From positions 372,001 to 436,000 of the forward strand of contig NZ_RJUO01000002.1 in the NCBI RefSeq assembly GCF_003752365.1: a DNA stretch of 64,000 nucleotides, given 5' to 3'. This document shows, piece after piece, positions 42,201 to 50,317 of this stretch. Origin of the DNA: Frondihabitans sp. PhB188. GTDB lineage: Bacteria > Actinomycetota > Actinomycetes > Actinomycetales > Microbacteriaceae. Both the position numbers and the translations under genes were made by a program. The notes beneath the pieces are model-generated. The model did no database searches. It had not been told where the DNA came from and worked only from the letters and a program-made list of their open reading frames with translations. The stretch's first letter is position 1. Every line of letters starts with the position of its first letter.

Positions 42201-45007
42201 GTCACGGTGGCGGGTTCCGAGACGGTGGAGCCGTCGGTGACCGTGTAGGTGAACGTGTCGGTGCCCGACCAGCCGGTGTGGGGGCGGTACGAGACGGTGC
42301 CGTCGCTGTTCAGCGTCACGCGGCCGTGCTGGCCCTGCGTGATCCCGGCGACCGTCAGGGTCGAGCCGGAGTCGTTGCCGGTCAGGTCGGCGGCCGCGAT
42401 CCTCTCCGTGACGCCCGCGTCGGTCGGCGTGACAGTGTCGTCCTTCGCCGACGGCACGACCGTGATGGTCACGGTGCCCGTCGTGGTGCCGTTCGAGCTG
42501 TCCGTCACCGTGTAGGTGAAGGTGTCCGTGCCCGAGAACGCAGGATCGGACGTGTACGTGTACGACCCGTCCGTGTTCAGGGTCAGGTCGCCGTGCCGCG
42601 GCCCGGTCTCGAGGGACGCCTGGAGACCGCTGCCGGACGAGTCGGAGAGCACCCCGTCTTCTTTGGAGACGCTGAGCTCCTGGCCCGAGACGGCGGTCAT
42701 GGCGTTCGCGCCGACCTCGGGCTCGACGGTCAGGCGGCCGACGGCGGTCGCCGTTCCGCCGGAGGAGTCGGTGACCTCGTAGGTGAACTGGGCCGGGCCC
42801 GAGAACCCGTCGGCAGGAGTGAAGACGACCTCGGTGCCGTCCGTCGACAGGGCGACGGTGCCGTTGGAGGCCGAGCTCACGCCGGTGACGCTGAGGCCGG
42901 TGCCGCGGTCGTTGCCGAGCAGGGTGGCGCTCGTGATGGTCTCGGGTGCGCCGGCCGGGGTCGACGGCAGCGTGTCGTCGGCCGCGGTCGGGGCGATGCG
43001 GATGGTCTCGGTCGCCGTGCTGGTCGTGCCCGAGGCGTCGGTGACCGTGTAGGTGAAGGTGTCGATTCCGGAGGTGCGGGGCTTCGGCACGTAGGTGATG
43101 CTCGAGCCGTCCGACGAGAGCGAGACGGTTCCGGTCGCGGCCGGGCCGACGGCGGTGATCGTCAGTCCGGTACCGCGGTCGTTGCCCGTGAGGGTCGAGG
43201 CCGGGATCTCGGCGGTCTGGTTGATCGTCGTCGAGGGGAGGGTGTCGGCGACGGCCTTCGGGGTGACGGTGATGGTGACCGTGCCGGTCGCCGAGTCGGT
43301 GCCGGAGTCGGTGACCGTGTAGGTGAAGGAGTCCTGACCCGAGAAGTTCGCGGTCGGCTCGTACGTGTACGAGCCGTCGGGGTTCACGGTGACAGAGCCG
43401 TGGCTCGGATCCGAGGCCTTGACCGCGGTGAGGCCGGTGCCCTTGTCGTTCGCGAGCACGCCGTGGTCGGAGTCGACGGCGAGGGTGTCGTCAGCCCCGA
43501 TCGTGGCCGAGTCGTCGACGGCGGTGGGTCCGACGACGATCGTGACGGTGGCCGTCGAGGCCGTGCCCGAGGAGTCCGTGTCGGTGTAGGTGAACGTGTC
43601 GGTACCCGCGAAGCCGTCGGCGGGCACGTACGTGAAGGCGCCGGTCGCCGTGTCGAAGGTCAGGCTGCCGTTCGAGGGCTGCGACGAGACCGCGACGGTG
43701 TTGCCGGTGCCGACGGTGTCGTTGGCGAGCACGCCGGCGGCCGGGACGGTCAGGGTCGTGCCGGTGGGCGTGTGGAAGCTGTCGGCGACGGCCACGGAGT
43801 GGACGGCCTTGAGCGTGTTGGTGAAGACGCACGAGACGTCGGCGTCGGCCGAGTTCGCGGCGAGGGTGATCGACGCGGAGGTGCCCTGGGTGGGCTGGGT
43901 CTGCGTGGTGGTGCCGTCGACGGTCTTGGTCGTGCAGACGTAGCTCGTGTCGTAGTTCGCGAGATCGGTCGTGCCCTTGGCCGTCTCCTTCGCCGTGTAG
44001 GTCTGGCCGGCGACGACGAGCGAGGCGCCGGCGATGGCCTTCTGGAGGCCGGTGGCGGTGCCGGAGGTCGTCGCGGTGTTGCCGTAGAGCAGGCCGTCGC
44101 CGTCGACCTCGAGGCCGAACTGGTCGGTCGACTGCCAGCGCTCGTTCACGGACGCCTTCGCCGAGACGCTGTCGGCGTAGTTGCACGACGCGAGGTCGCT
44201 GGGCTGGATGTTGCCCGCGATGGCGACGGTGCCCATGTTGGCGCCGGAGCTCGGGTCGATCTTGAGGAGGCTCGTACCGCTCGCGACGTACAGGTACCCG
44301 CTGGTCGAGAAGGCGATGCCCGGGCTGTTCGTGCCCGACGGGAGCGCGGTGACCTGGCTGGTGGCGAGGGAGACGTTGCCGGCGGTCGTGGGGATGGCCG
44401 TGTCGACCCGGAGCACCTGCGCTCCAGCCGCGAGGTACAGCTGTCCGGTGGTCGAGAACGCGAAGTCGCCGTTGCCTGCGGTCACCGCGGGCAGGTGGCC
44501 CACGAGCCCGATGGGGGTCTTGTTGATGGTGTCGTAGGCGTAGACGGCAGGGTCCGAGACGCCGCCCTGCGCGTAGTAGTAGTAGCTGTTCAGCGGGTTG
44601 ATCGCTCCGCGGAAGGTGTTGCCGGGGATGCTGACGGGCGATTCTGTCGTGACGTTCCCCGTGGCCGCGTCGTACTTGGTGATGGCCCCGGCGGTATTAG
44701 CGGCGGCCTGATTGACGGTCGCATAGGCGGCCGTGCCGTTCGGGGCGATAGCGAGGGCGTTGTTCGCCGTGCCGAAGCTCGGCAGGGCGGTCGTCGAGCC
44801 GTTCGACACGTTGATCCCCTGCACGGTGCCGTTCGAGCCCGTGATCGCGTAGACGGTGTTCTGATCGCAGGAGAGCAGGGCGGCGGCCTTGGCGGCGCTG
44901 GTCTGCCCCTCGGTCATGCCGAGAGCGCCGAGCAGGATCACAGCGGCGATCGCGGCGGGCTTCAGCAGCCGCTTCGAGAGGGGGAGGCGGGCGGCGTGTT
45001 CGGGCAT
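39266..45007 (-). CDS. Giant cell wall-anchored Ig-like repeat protein (putative adhesin)
   Basis: The 1913-residue secreted protein has a signal peptide (about residues 1-40) and a beta-propeller-like head (about 43-275, with repeated VYAIT, AAYAT, QLYLAAG and YLYVASG strands). A linker domain with two Cys follows, then about 15 tandem cadherin/Ig-like repeats of roughly 90 residues from about 405. Each repeat has a V-x-D-D start, an L-x-x-N-D-x-G-T turn and a D-x-F-T-Y-T-V-T-D end. A divergent last repeat resembles CshA-type fibril modules (HNFHGETQIRYRVADSDG). The C-terminus has LAFTG (1870-1874), a hydrophobic helix and an RR-rich tail: an LAxTG signal for a class E-type sortase. It probably forms a fibrillar surface adhesin. 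Confidence 0.9.
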   Translation of the reverse strand: MPEHAARLPLSKRLLKPAAIAAVILLGALGMTEGQTSAAKAAALLSCDQNTVYAITGSNGTVQGINVSNGSTTALPSFGTANNALAIAPNGTAAYATVNQAAANTAGAITKYDAATGNVTTESPVSIPGNTFRGAINPLNSYYYYAQGGVSDPAVYAYDTINKTPIGLVGHLPAVTAGNGDFAFSTTGQLYLAAGAQVLRVDTAIPTTAGNVSLATSQVTALPSGTNSPGIAFSTSGYLYVASGTSLLKIDPSSGANMGTVAIAGNIQPSDLASCNYADSVSAKASVNERWQSTDQFGLEVDGDGLLYGNTATTSGTATGLQKAIAGASLVVAGQTYTAKETAKGTTDLANYDTSYVCTTKTVDGTTTQTQPTQGTSASITLAANSADADVSCVFTNTLKAVHSVAVADSFHTPTGTTLTVPAAGVLANDTVGTGNTVAVSSQPSNGSLTFDTATGAFTYVPADGFAGTDTFTYTDTDSSGTASTATVTIVVGPTAVDDSATIGADDTLAVDSDHGVLANDKGTGLTAVKASDPSHGSVTVNPDGSYTYEPTANFSGQDSFTYTVTDSGTDSATGTVTITVTPKAVADTLPSTTINQTAEIPASTLTGNDRGTGLTITAVGPAATGTVSLSSDGSSITYVPKPRTSGIDTFTYTVTDASGTTSTATETIRIAPTAADDTLPSTPAGAPETITSATLLGNDRGTGLSVTGVSSASNGTVALSTDGTEVVFTPADGFSGPAQFTYEVTDSSGGTATAVGRLTVEPEVGANAMTAVSGQELSVSKEDGVLSDSSGSGLQASLETGPRHGDLTLNTDGSYTYTSDPAFSGTDTFTYTVTDSSNGTTTGTVTITVVPSAKDDTVTPTDAGVTERIAAADLTGNDSGSTLTVAGITQGQHGRVTLNSDGTVSYRPHTGWSGTDTFTYTVTDGSTVSEPATVTIATTPVAVDDTVPNATVGTDSVIPAADLTTNDKGTGLTITSVQNPSLGSVSLDSDGDVVYSPTPGFSGIYTFDYTVTDGSGQKSTATATITVAPSAGPLTATPTAATTDTVAADDGLLSQADGSGLSVAIASQPDNGTVTLVGTDGGYTYVPAPGYSGPDSFTYTVTDGSGTSTTGTVTVTVLPKAVDDTATALSGVDTAITTASLTGNDKGTDLKVTGVTQPTGGAVVDSGDGTLTFTADPTFSGTTTFTYTVSDPAGGTATATVTVQVAPVAKADSGTTPAGTKLTVAKADGLLANDSGAGLTAALATSAAHGTAAVASDGSWTYQPTGSFSGTDSFTYSATDSSGTIRTATVKVTVTPKAVADAYTTAAGVPVHRDAKGVLANDIGSTLTVTGVATTTSAGSVVTTPAGGTVTIKADGTFDYTPAAGFSGADTFPYAITDGSHQTVAANVVVTVTPVAVDDAFETGAGTPLAIGATDLTGDDLGTHLAVTATGTPKHGTLVPATSGFTYTPADGFSGTDSFTYTVTDSSGQAATATARILVGVRAADYAAGTDAGTSVKKSAQNGLLKDDSGTKLVATLDQAPTHGTVTVDPDGAYVYIPARGFSGTDSFTYTVTDDSGQVRTGVVTITVTPLAAPNSEKTKAGRQLVVGGSGGILGNDSGSGLVVTGVTTPSHGGTAVISGAGVLTYTPATGFSGTETFDYTVTDTSGQTATTTVTVTVLPNAAADSGATTMGRRLAVTAAEGLLSDDLGTGLTAALKSAPHHGTVAVRPDGSYTYVPKAGFTGVDTFTYTATDASGHSTTATATITVAPGASAADDAITGKPNHAVTVNLLANDNPTSGATFDPSSIGLLDPATGHVVQSLEIAGKGTFRVVDSTVTFAPEHNFHGETQIRYRVADSDGVYVSAVIRVTYPTVVAAAISGSAGAVASSLAFTGSTGTGLTLTVGAAAMLLGLGLIAARRLRRPAPGPRRTGV

Positions 45008-45206
45008 TCAGAGTCCTCGAGACGTGGGATGGCAGATCGTTCGCGGTGGTGGGGACCGCTTCTCCGATCGCGGCGGCTGATCCTCGACACGAGCGGGGCT
45101 GTGACGATCCTCCGGTGCCTGTACCCCGGTGCATATCCCCTAAAGCGGGTGCCCCCGGCGGGGGTGCCACCCGTCGGCCACCCCCTGTTCGACACCTGCC
45201 GCATTG

Positions 45207-45232
45207 TGGTACCGGTTCCATTTTTGTACCAT
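45207..45232 (+). promoter_or_regulatory. Autoregulated promoter with near-perfect LacI operator
   Basis: TGGTACCGGTTCCA (45207-45220) is palindromic except for one base pair. It overlaps a -35-like TTGTGG (45204-45209), which is 17 bp from the -10-like TACCAT (45227-45232); GTG 45239 follows 6 bp later. The LacI protein starting there would therefore repress itself, and possibly the divergent surface protein gene. Confidence 0.7.
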
Positions 45233-45238
45233 CGACGA

Positions 45239-46270
45239 GTGATGAAGCCCGCCACCATCCGCGACGTCGCCCGCGAAGCCGGCGTCTCCGTCTCGGTCGT
45301 CTCCCGCGTCCTGAACGACGGGCCCGTCGCCTTCGAGACCCGGCAGCGGGTCGTAGACGCAATGGAGGCGCTGTCGTACCGCCCGCGGGCCGCCGCCCGC
45401 GACCTGAACCGCTCCCTCGCCTCGTCGGTCGCGCTCCTCGTGCCCGACCTGACGAACCCGTTCTTCGCCCGGCTCGCCGACCGCATCGCCACCGAGGCCC
45501 GCGCGCATGACATCCAGGTCGTCCTGATGACGACCCAGGAAGACCCCTACCTCGAGGCCGATCTGCTGACCTCCCTCCTCGACCGCTCCGTCGGCGGCGT
45601 CATCGCGGCCCCCACCGGCGAGAACCCCGAGCAGTGGCGCAAGCTCGCCGACCGCGGCATCGAGCTCGTCTTCGTCAGTCGCACCGTCGACGAGGTCGAC
45701 GGCGCCGACAGCGTCAGCATCCGCAACGCCGAGGCCGCGGCGACCGCCACCCGCCGGCTCCTCGACCTCGGTCACCGGCGCATCGGCATGATCTCGGGCC
45801 CCGGGCACACGTCCGCCGGCCGCCAGCGGCAGGACGGCCACGTCGACGCACTCCGCGCCGCCGGCGTCCCGGTCGGCGCCGAGCTGCTGCGGCATGTGCC
45901 CTACCGCGGCACGGGAGGAGCGGATGCCGTCAGCGATCTGCTCGGCCTGGACGCCCCACCCACAGCCCTCATCGTGGCGAACACCGCGCAGGTGCAGAGT
46001 GCGCTGCTGCGGCTGAGGCAGCTGCGCACCCGAGTTCCTGCCGACCTCTCTGTCATCGCGTTCGACGACAATCCGTGGCTGGAACTGCTCGACCCCCCGT
46101 TGTCCACCGTGCGCCAGCCGCTCGACCAGCTCGCGTTCCACTCGGTCGAGCTCGTCGTCGGCCGCCTCCGCGGCACGGCTCCCTCGGCCCCGCGCGTCGT
46201 CGACCTGCCCGCCGAGTTCATCGACCGCGGCAGCTGCCGCGCCCTCGTCTCCGCGGAGGCCGCGCTGTGA
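45239..46270 (+). CDS. LacI-family transcriptional regulator (coupled to MFS exporter)
   Basis: The 343-residue regulator has an N-terminal HTH (TIRDVAREAGVSVSVVSRVL, about residues 5-24) and a full effector domain (LVPDLTNPFFARLADRI, then LGHRRIGMISGP). Leaderless start GTG 45239 is set by the -10 spacing; ATG 45242 is equivalent for practical purposes. It is divergent from the giant surface protein and overlaps the MFS gene by GTGA, so it may respond to the compound exported or imported by that protein. Confidence 0.9.
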   Translation: MMKPATIRDVAREAGVSVSVVSRVLNDGPVAFETRQRVVDAMEALSYRPRAAARDLNRSLASSVALLVPDLTNPFFARLADRIATEARAHDIQVVLMTTQEDPYLEADLLTSLLDRSVGGVIAAPTGENPEQWRKLADRGIELVFVSRTVDEVDGADSVSIRNAEAAATATRRLLDLGHRRIGMISGPGHTSAGRQRQDGHVDALRAAGVPVGAELLRHVPYRGTGGADAVSDLLGLDAPPTALIVANTAQVQSALLRLRQLRTRVPADLSVIAFDDNPWLELLDPPLSTVRQPLDQLAFHSVELVVGRLRGTAPSAPRVVDLPAEFIDRGSCRALVSAEAAL

Positions 46271-47685
46271 GCACCTCGACCACGCCGATCCCCGTCGCCG
46301 GCGGCGTCTCGGGCACGTTCGAGATCGGCGCCGCCCGGCGCACCGTCGCACTCGTCGGCCTCCTGCTCTCGATGCTGATGGCCAACATCGACGCGTCGAT
46401 CGTGAACGTCGCCCTGCCGCAGCTCGCCGGCGATCTGCACGTCACCGCCGGCGACGCCGTGTGGGTGGCCACGGCGTTCCTGCTCGCCGTCGCCTGCTGC
46501 CTGCCGCTCGCGATCGGCCTCGCCGACCAGCTCGGCCGCAAGCGCCTGTTCCTGATCGGCACGCCGGTCTTCACCCTGGCGTCGCTCTTCTGCGCGCTGT
46601 CGCCGTCGCTGGAGGCGCTCGTGGCGAGCCGCGTGCTGCAGGGCGCGGCCGCGTCGCTCCTGTTCGCCGTCGTGATCCCCACCTACCGCCAGCTCTTTCC
46701 GCCGGCGCGGCTGGGGTCGATCCTGGGCCTGAACGCGATGATCGTCGCGCTCGGCATCTCGGCGGGCCCCGCGCTCGGCGGCGTGATCCTGGCCAACCTG
46801 TCGTGGCCGTGGCTGTTCTTGATCAACGTGCCCATCGGCGCCCTGGCGAGCGTGCTCGTGCTCGTGGCCCTGCCGCACACGCCTCCGTCTCGCGGTGCCT
46901 TCGACCTCGTCGGCGCCCTGACCGGCGGCGCGGCCATCGCGTGCTTCCTGCTCGGCGTCCACCAGCTCGCCGACGACTCCACCGTCTGGCTCGCCGGCGT
47001 CCTGCTCGCCGGATGCGCTGGTTTCGCGATGCTCTTCCTGCGGCACGAGAAGCGCGCCGTCGCCCCGGTGCTGCCGCCCTCGATGTTCTCGGGCCGCTTC
47101 GTGCTCGCGGTCCTCGCCGCCTTCTGGTCGTTCTTCGGCCAGGGCGTCGCGTTCGTGGCCCTGCCCTTCCTCTTCCAGACGGCGTACCACGCGACCCCGC
47201 TCGAATCGGCGCTGCTGTTCACGCCGTGGCCGCTCGTGATCGTGATCGTCGCGCCCATCGCCGGCCGCGTGGCCGACTCCTTCTCGCCCACGCTGATGGC
47301 CACCATCGGGCTCGCGCTCTTCACGCTCGGGCTGCTCTCGCTGGCGCTGCTCGGCGACCACCCGCCGATCTGGCAGGTGCTGCTCTGCACGGCCTTCACC
47401 GGCTTCGGGTTCGCCGTGTTCCAGGCGCCGAACAACCGCGACATGATGGACGCCGCCACGCCCCGGATGTCGGGCCCGGCCGCGGGCATGCTCAACATCA
47501 ACCGCACGATCGCGCAGTCGGCGGGCGCCGGGGCGGTGAGCATGGCGCTGGTGCTGACCGGCGCCACGTCGCTCGCCGATCAGGCGTCGGCGTCGAGCGG
47601 CGTGCTCTGGGTCGCCGTCATCGGGGCCGGGCTCGCGGCCGTGCTGGCGTTCTGGCGGCTGCGCCGGGCGCCCGCCGCGCGCTGA
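46267..47685 (+). CDS. MFS transporter, DHA2 (EmrB/QacA-like) family
   Basis: The 472-residue protein has about 14 hydrophobic helices. Family motifs are LMANIDASIVNVALPQL (motif D1), LADQLGRKRLF (motif A) and GPALGGVI (motif C, typical of antiporters). It should be a proton-driven drug or metabolite exporter. The GTG start overlaps the regulator's TGA, so the two are translated together. The LacI-type control is unusual for this family, which is more often under TetR or MarR regulators. Confidence 0.92.
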   Translation: MSTSTTPIPVAGGVSGTFEIGAARRTVALVGLLLSMLMANIDASIVNVALPQLAGDLHVTAGDAVWVATAFLLAVACCLPLAIGLADQLGRKRLFLIGTPVFTLASLFCALSPSLEALVASRVLQGAAASLLFAVVIPTYRQLFPPARLGSILGLNAMIVALGISAGPALGGVILANLSWPWLFLINVPIGALASVLVLVALPHTPPSRGAFDLVGALTGGAAIACFLLGVHQLADDSTVWLAGVLLAGCAGFAMLFLRHEKRAVAPVLPPSMFSGRFVLAVLAAFWSFFGQGVAFVALPFLFQTAYHATPLESALLFTPWPLVIVIVAPIAGRVADSFSPTLMATIGLALFTLGLLSLALLGDHPPIWQVLLCTAFTGFGFAVFQAPNNRDMMDAATPRMSGPAAGMLNINRTIAQSAGAGAVSMALVLTGATSLADQASASSGVLWVAVIGAGLAAVLAFWRLRRAPAAR

Positions 47686-47700
47686 GTACACCGCGCTCGG

Positions 47701-47762
47701 TGACACCGCTTTGGCGCGCGGACACCGACGATCGCCGGAGTCCGCCGGCGAAACCGGTGTCA
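47701..47762. terminator. Hairpin between convergent MFS and MmyB-type genes
   Basis: TGACACCG (47701-47708) pairs with CGGTGTCA (47755-47762) and flanking TTT/AAA and GC-rich inner segments extend the stem imperfectly. The right arm reaches into the stop codon of the minus-strand gene. Confidence 0.4.
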
Positions 47763-48644
47763 GGAGGCGGGTCCGGCGGCCGCGACGGCGCGGGCTGCGA
47801 CGTCTTCGGACGCGGCCCACGACTCGAGGAGCCGGAGGCGGTCGGCCGACACGGTGTCGGGCTCGGCCGTGTAGGTGAGGAGGGTGAGGCCGGGATCCTG
47901 CCGCAGCTCCATCGCCTCGTACGTCAGCTCCATCTCGCCGACGACGGGGTGGTTCATCCGCTTGATGCCGGCTCGGTGCTGGTGCACGTCGTGGGCCGCC
48001 CAGCGCACGCGAAACGCCTCGCTGCGCGTCGACAGCTCGCCGATGAGGTCGGTGAGCCCCTTGTCGAACGGGTTGCGCCCGGCCTCCTGACGCAGCGTGG
48101 CGACGCTGTCGCTCGCGATGCGGTCCCAGTCGGGCCAGAAGTCGACGGCGCGCGGGTCGAGGAAGGCGAAGCGGGTCGAGTTGGCCTGCCGCGCGGGGTC
48201 GAAGAAGATCTGCGAGTAGAGCGCCCGGCCCATCACGTTCGACGCGAGGAAGTCGGTGCGGTTGTTGCGCACCCAGGCCGGCGCGCCGATCGCGTCGAGC
48301 AGCCGCTGCACGCTCGGCCGGATGCGGTTCGACGTCGCAGGTCGCCGGGTTCCGACGGAGGCGTTCGCCGTGCGGGCGAGGTCGAACAGGTGCATGCGCT
48401 CGACGTCGTCGAGCTGCAGGGCGCGCGAGAGCGCCTCGAGCACGCCCTCCGAGACGCCGCTGAGGTGGCCGCGCTCCAGCCGCACGTAGTAGTCGACGCT
48501 GACGCCCGCGAGCATCGCGACCTCTTCGCGGCGCAGGCCCGGCACTCGGCGGTGGCCCTGGAACACGGGCAGCCCCGCCTGCTCGGGTGTGATGCGCGCC
48601 CGGCGGGTGACCAGGAACTCGCGGATCTCCGTCGTGATGTCCAT
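47760..48644 (-). CDS. XRE-type regulator with MmyB-like ligand domain
   Basis: The 294-residue protein has an N-terminal HTH (VPGLRREEVAMLAGVSVDYYVRLERG, in two parts about residues 32-57) and a C-terminal MmyB-like PAS-type domain (AWVRNNRTDFLASNVMGRAL, then the HxAGIKRMNHPVVGE segment). Such regulators, common in actinobacteria, control adjacent dehydrogenases or transporters. ATG 48644 is supported by TACCGT 6 bp upstream (leaderless). It converges on the MFS exporter, so a functional link is possible but unproven. Confidence 0.92.
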   Translation of the reverse strand: MDITTEIREFLVTRRARITPEQAGLPVFQGHRRVPGLRREEVAMLAGVSVDYYVRLERGHLSGVSEGVLEALSRALQLDDVERMHLFDLARTANASVGTRRPATSNRIRPSVQRLLDAIGAPAWVRNNRTDFLASNVMGRALYSQIFFDPARQANSTRFAFLDPRAVDFWPDWDRIASDSVATLRQEAGRNPFDKGLTDLIGELSTRSEAFRVRWAAHDVHQHRAGIKRMNHPVVGEMELTYEAMELRQDPGLTLLTYTAEPDTVSADRLRLLESWAASEDVAARAVAAAGPAS

Positions 48645-49089
48645 GCATCGACGGTACGGCGCTTTGCGCTCCGATGGGAGGCTCTGGCGGTACCCTCTGC
48701 GTTGTCTCGGCGACGACAGAGATATCGGGCACCCGCGCGAGAGTCCGGTTACCGTCTCAGCCACGCTGGTTGAGGGTCTCTCCCGGCGGGAGTTGTACCC
48801 CACGGTCCGACTCCAGGCGGGGCGGCATTGATTCGGGTCAAAGCCACCCCGCCCCCATCGCCCACCTCGCCGCCCTGGCCAAAGACACGTTCGGGGTCTG
48901 CCTGACCCGCTGCCCTGCCTCAACGGAGGGCCGTGAGTGATGGTCGAGCTCGCTACCGTCCGGTGTGCTCTCAGCCGGTTCTCGCAGAGACGCCTCTGGT
49001 GGTTATCCCCAAACCGAGGGGGGCCGGTACTCCGATTCCCTTAGATCATCTAGCTGGAGCGGGGTTCGAATGATCACGGCCCCCACTCG

Positions 49090-49142
49090 GGGTGTGACCG
49101 TTCGGAGCCTGCCAGGAGATGCTGGCTTACCGGGTCACACCC
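49090..49142 (+). promoter_or_regulatory. Structured 5' leader element
   Basis: GGGTGTGACC (49090-49099) pairs perfectly with GGTCACACCC (49133-49142), enclosing a second hairpin GCCAG/CTGGC (49111-49115 and 49122-49126). The element sits 80 bp before the start of the GAF gene. It matches no riboswitch class I recognise. Confidence 0.45.
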
Positions 49143-49160
49143 GGTCCGCCCCGGAGCCCC

Positions 49161-49192
49161 GACGCTTCGACGCTTCGACGCTTCGACGCTTC
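49161..49192. repeat. 8-bp tandem repeat GACGCTTC x4
   Basis: Four exact copies of GACGCTTC run from 49161 to 49192 and are followed by GAAGC, which can pair with the last copy (GCTTCGAAGC). The array ends 29 bp before ATG 49222. Exact short tandem arrays in a leader can change length by slippage. Confidence 0.9.
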
Positions 49193-49221
49193 GAAGCCTC
49201 ACCCAGAGAAAGTTGTTCGTG

Positions 49222-50175
49222 ATGTCGTCAACGCTGACCTCAGCATCCGCGCCAGGCCTCCCGCCTCTGGACAAGTCACGCGGCCGGGTGTTCCTCGTGG
49301 ACAGCGACGCGAGTACCCGGCGGGACGCCATCCAGGCGCTGCTGCCGTACGGGTTCGAGGTGATGGTGGGAGACGGCCCCTTCGAAGCCACCACTGCCAT
49401 CGTGAAGGCGCAACCGGACCTCGTCGTCCTGGGCCACTCCATGACCCACCCGTTCGGGCTCGCACTGGTCGGACGGCTGTTCTCCTTGCCCGACACCGCC
49501 GACATCCCTGTCTTCGTCATCGCCAACACTCCCGAGGCCGCAGTCGCCGCCGACCGGGCCGGCGCAACCCGGGTCGTCACCGGTCCGGTGACGGACGTCA
49601 TGTTGCGAAACGCCGTCAGTACTCAGCTGGGGTTGACGAGAGGTTCTCTGACCGGAGCCCCCAATTCGGTGCTGGGCGACAGCGAGCGGCTCGCCGCGGT
49701 CGCATCGCTCCGCCGGGACACGGCCGGCAACGTCGACCTGGACCGATTCACGAAGCTGACCTCGGACATGCTCGGCGCCCCGGTGTCCATGGTGACCCTG
49801 ATCGAGAACGACAGGCAGGTCTACGCCAGTCAGATCGGCGTCCCCGAGCCCTGGGCCGCGCAAGGACACGCACCCCTGCAGCACTCCTACTGCCAGTACG
49901 CCATCACCTCCCGGCAGCCCCTCGTCATCGACGACGCCGCAAGACACCCTCTCGTTCAGAGCAGCCCCTCGGTCTCGGAGAGCAACTGGGCGGCCTACGC
50001 CGGGATACCTCTCATCACCACGGAAGGGCACGCGGTGGGAGCGCTCTGCGCCATCGATCACGAACCCCGCCACTGGAGCGACCAGGAGGTCGAGATCTTG
50101 CAAGGCCTGGCCGACATCTTGACCACGCAGTTGAACGCGACGCTGAAGGAATCCCGCACCGGACGCCACCTCTAG
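49222..50175 (+). CDS. Pseudo-receiver and GAF domain protein
   Basis: The 317-residue protein joins an N-terminal receiver-like domain (RVFLVDSDASTRRDAI, about residues 21-36) to a C-terminal GAF domain (VSMVTLIENDRQVYASQIG, HSYCQYAI, PLVIDDAARHP, AYAGIPLIT). In the receiver domain the phosphoacceptor position reads LVVLGHSM, Gly in place of Asp, so it should not be phosphorylated. The GAF part is of the type fused to cyclases, kinases or ANTAR domains, but no output domain follows. ATG 49222 is used; GTG 49219 and TTG 49213 are in-frame alternatives. It may act by protein-protein contact. Confidence 0.8.
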   Translation: MSSTLTSASAPGLPPLDKSRGRVFLVDSDASTRRDAIQALLPYGFEVMVGDGPFEATTAIVKAQPDLVVLGHSMTHPFGLALVGRLFSLPDTADIPVFVIANTPEAAVAADRAGATRVVTGPVTDVMLRNAVSTQLGLTRGSLTGAPNSVLGDSERLAAVASLRRDTAGNVDLDRFTKLTSDMLGAPVSMVTLIENDRQVYASQIGVPEPWAAQGHAPLQHSYCQYAITSRQPLVIDDAARHPLVQSSPSVSESNWAAYAGIPLITTEGHAVGALCAIDHEPRHWSDQEVEILQGLADILTTQLNATLKESRTGRHL

Positions 50176-50317
50176 CCCAGCACGGAGAAAGCTGACCCGA
50201 GACCGAGGCCCTGACCGGCGTCAGCGGAACACGCTCGCGCCGAGCTGGCGCAGGATCGCGTCGCCGCCGAGGTCGGCCTGACACGACCCCGAAACATGCG
50301 GTGGCTACGCTCGCGCC

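Larger units (their letters stand above)
48645..49221. other. 577-bp noncoding region before the pseudo-receiver/GAF gene
   Basis: No supportable gene was found on either strand. It has more A/T than its surroundings in places (GATTCCCTTAGATCATCTAG, 49034-49053). It holds a structured element at 49090-49142 and an 8-bp tandem repeat at 49161-49192, both close to the start of the next gene. It probably contains the promoter and a long 5' leader. Confidence 0.6.

Noticed and set aside
40700-46270. Plus-strand open frame of 1856 codons
   Set aside because: It is the antisense shadow of the giant surface protein; its composition is repetitive Gly/Arg/Asp noise. Only the last part (from 45239) is a real LacI gene.
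49063-49071. GGTTCGAAT, a tRNA T-loop-like string
   Set aside because: The flanking bases do not form a T-stem and no anticodon or acceptor stem can be built around it, so there is no tRNA here.
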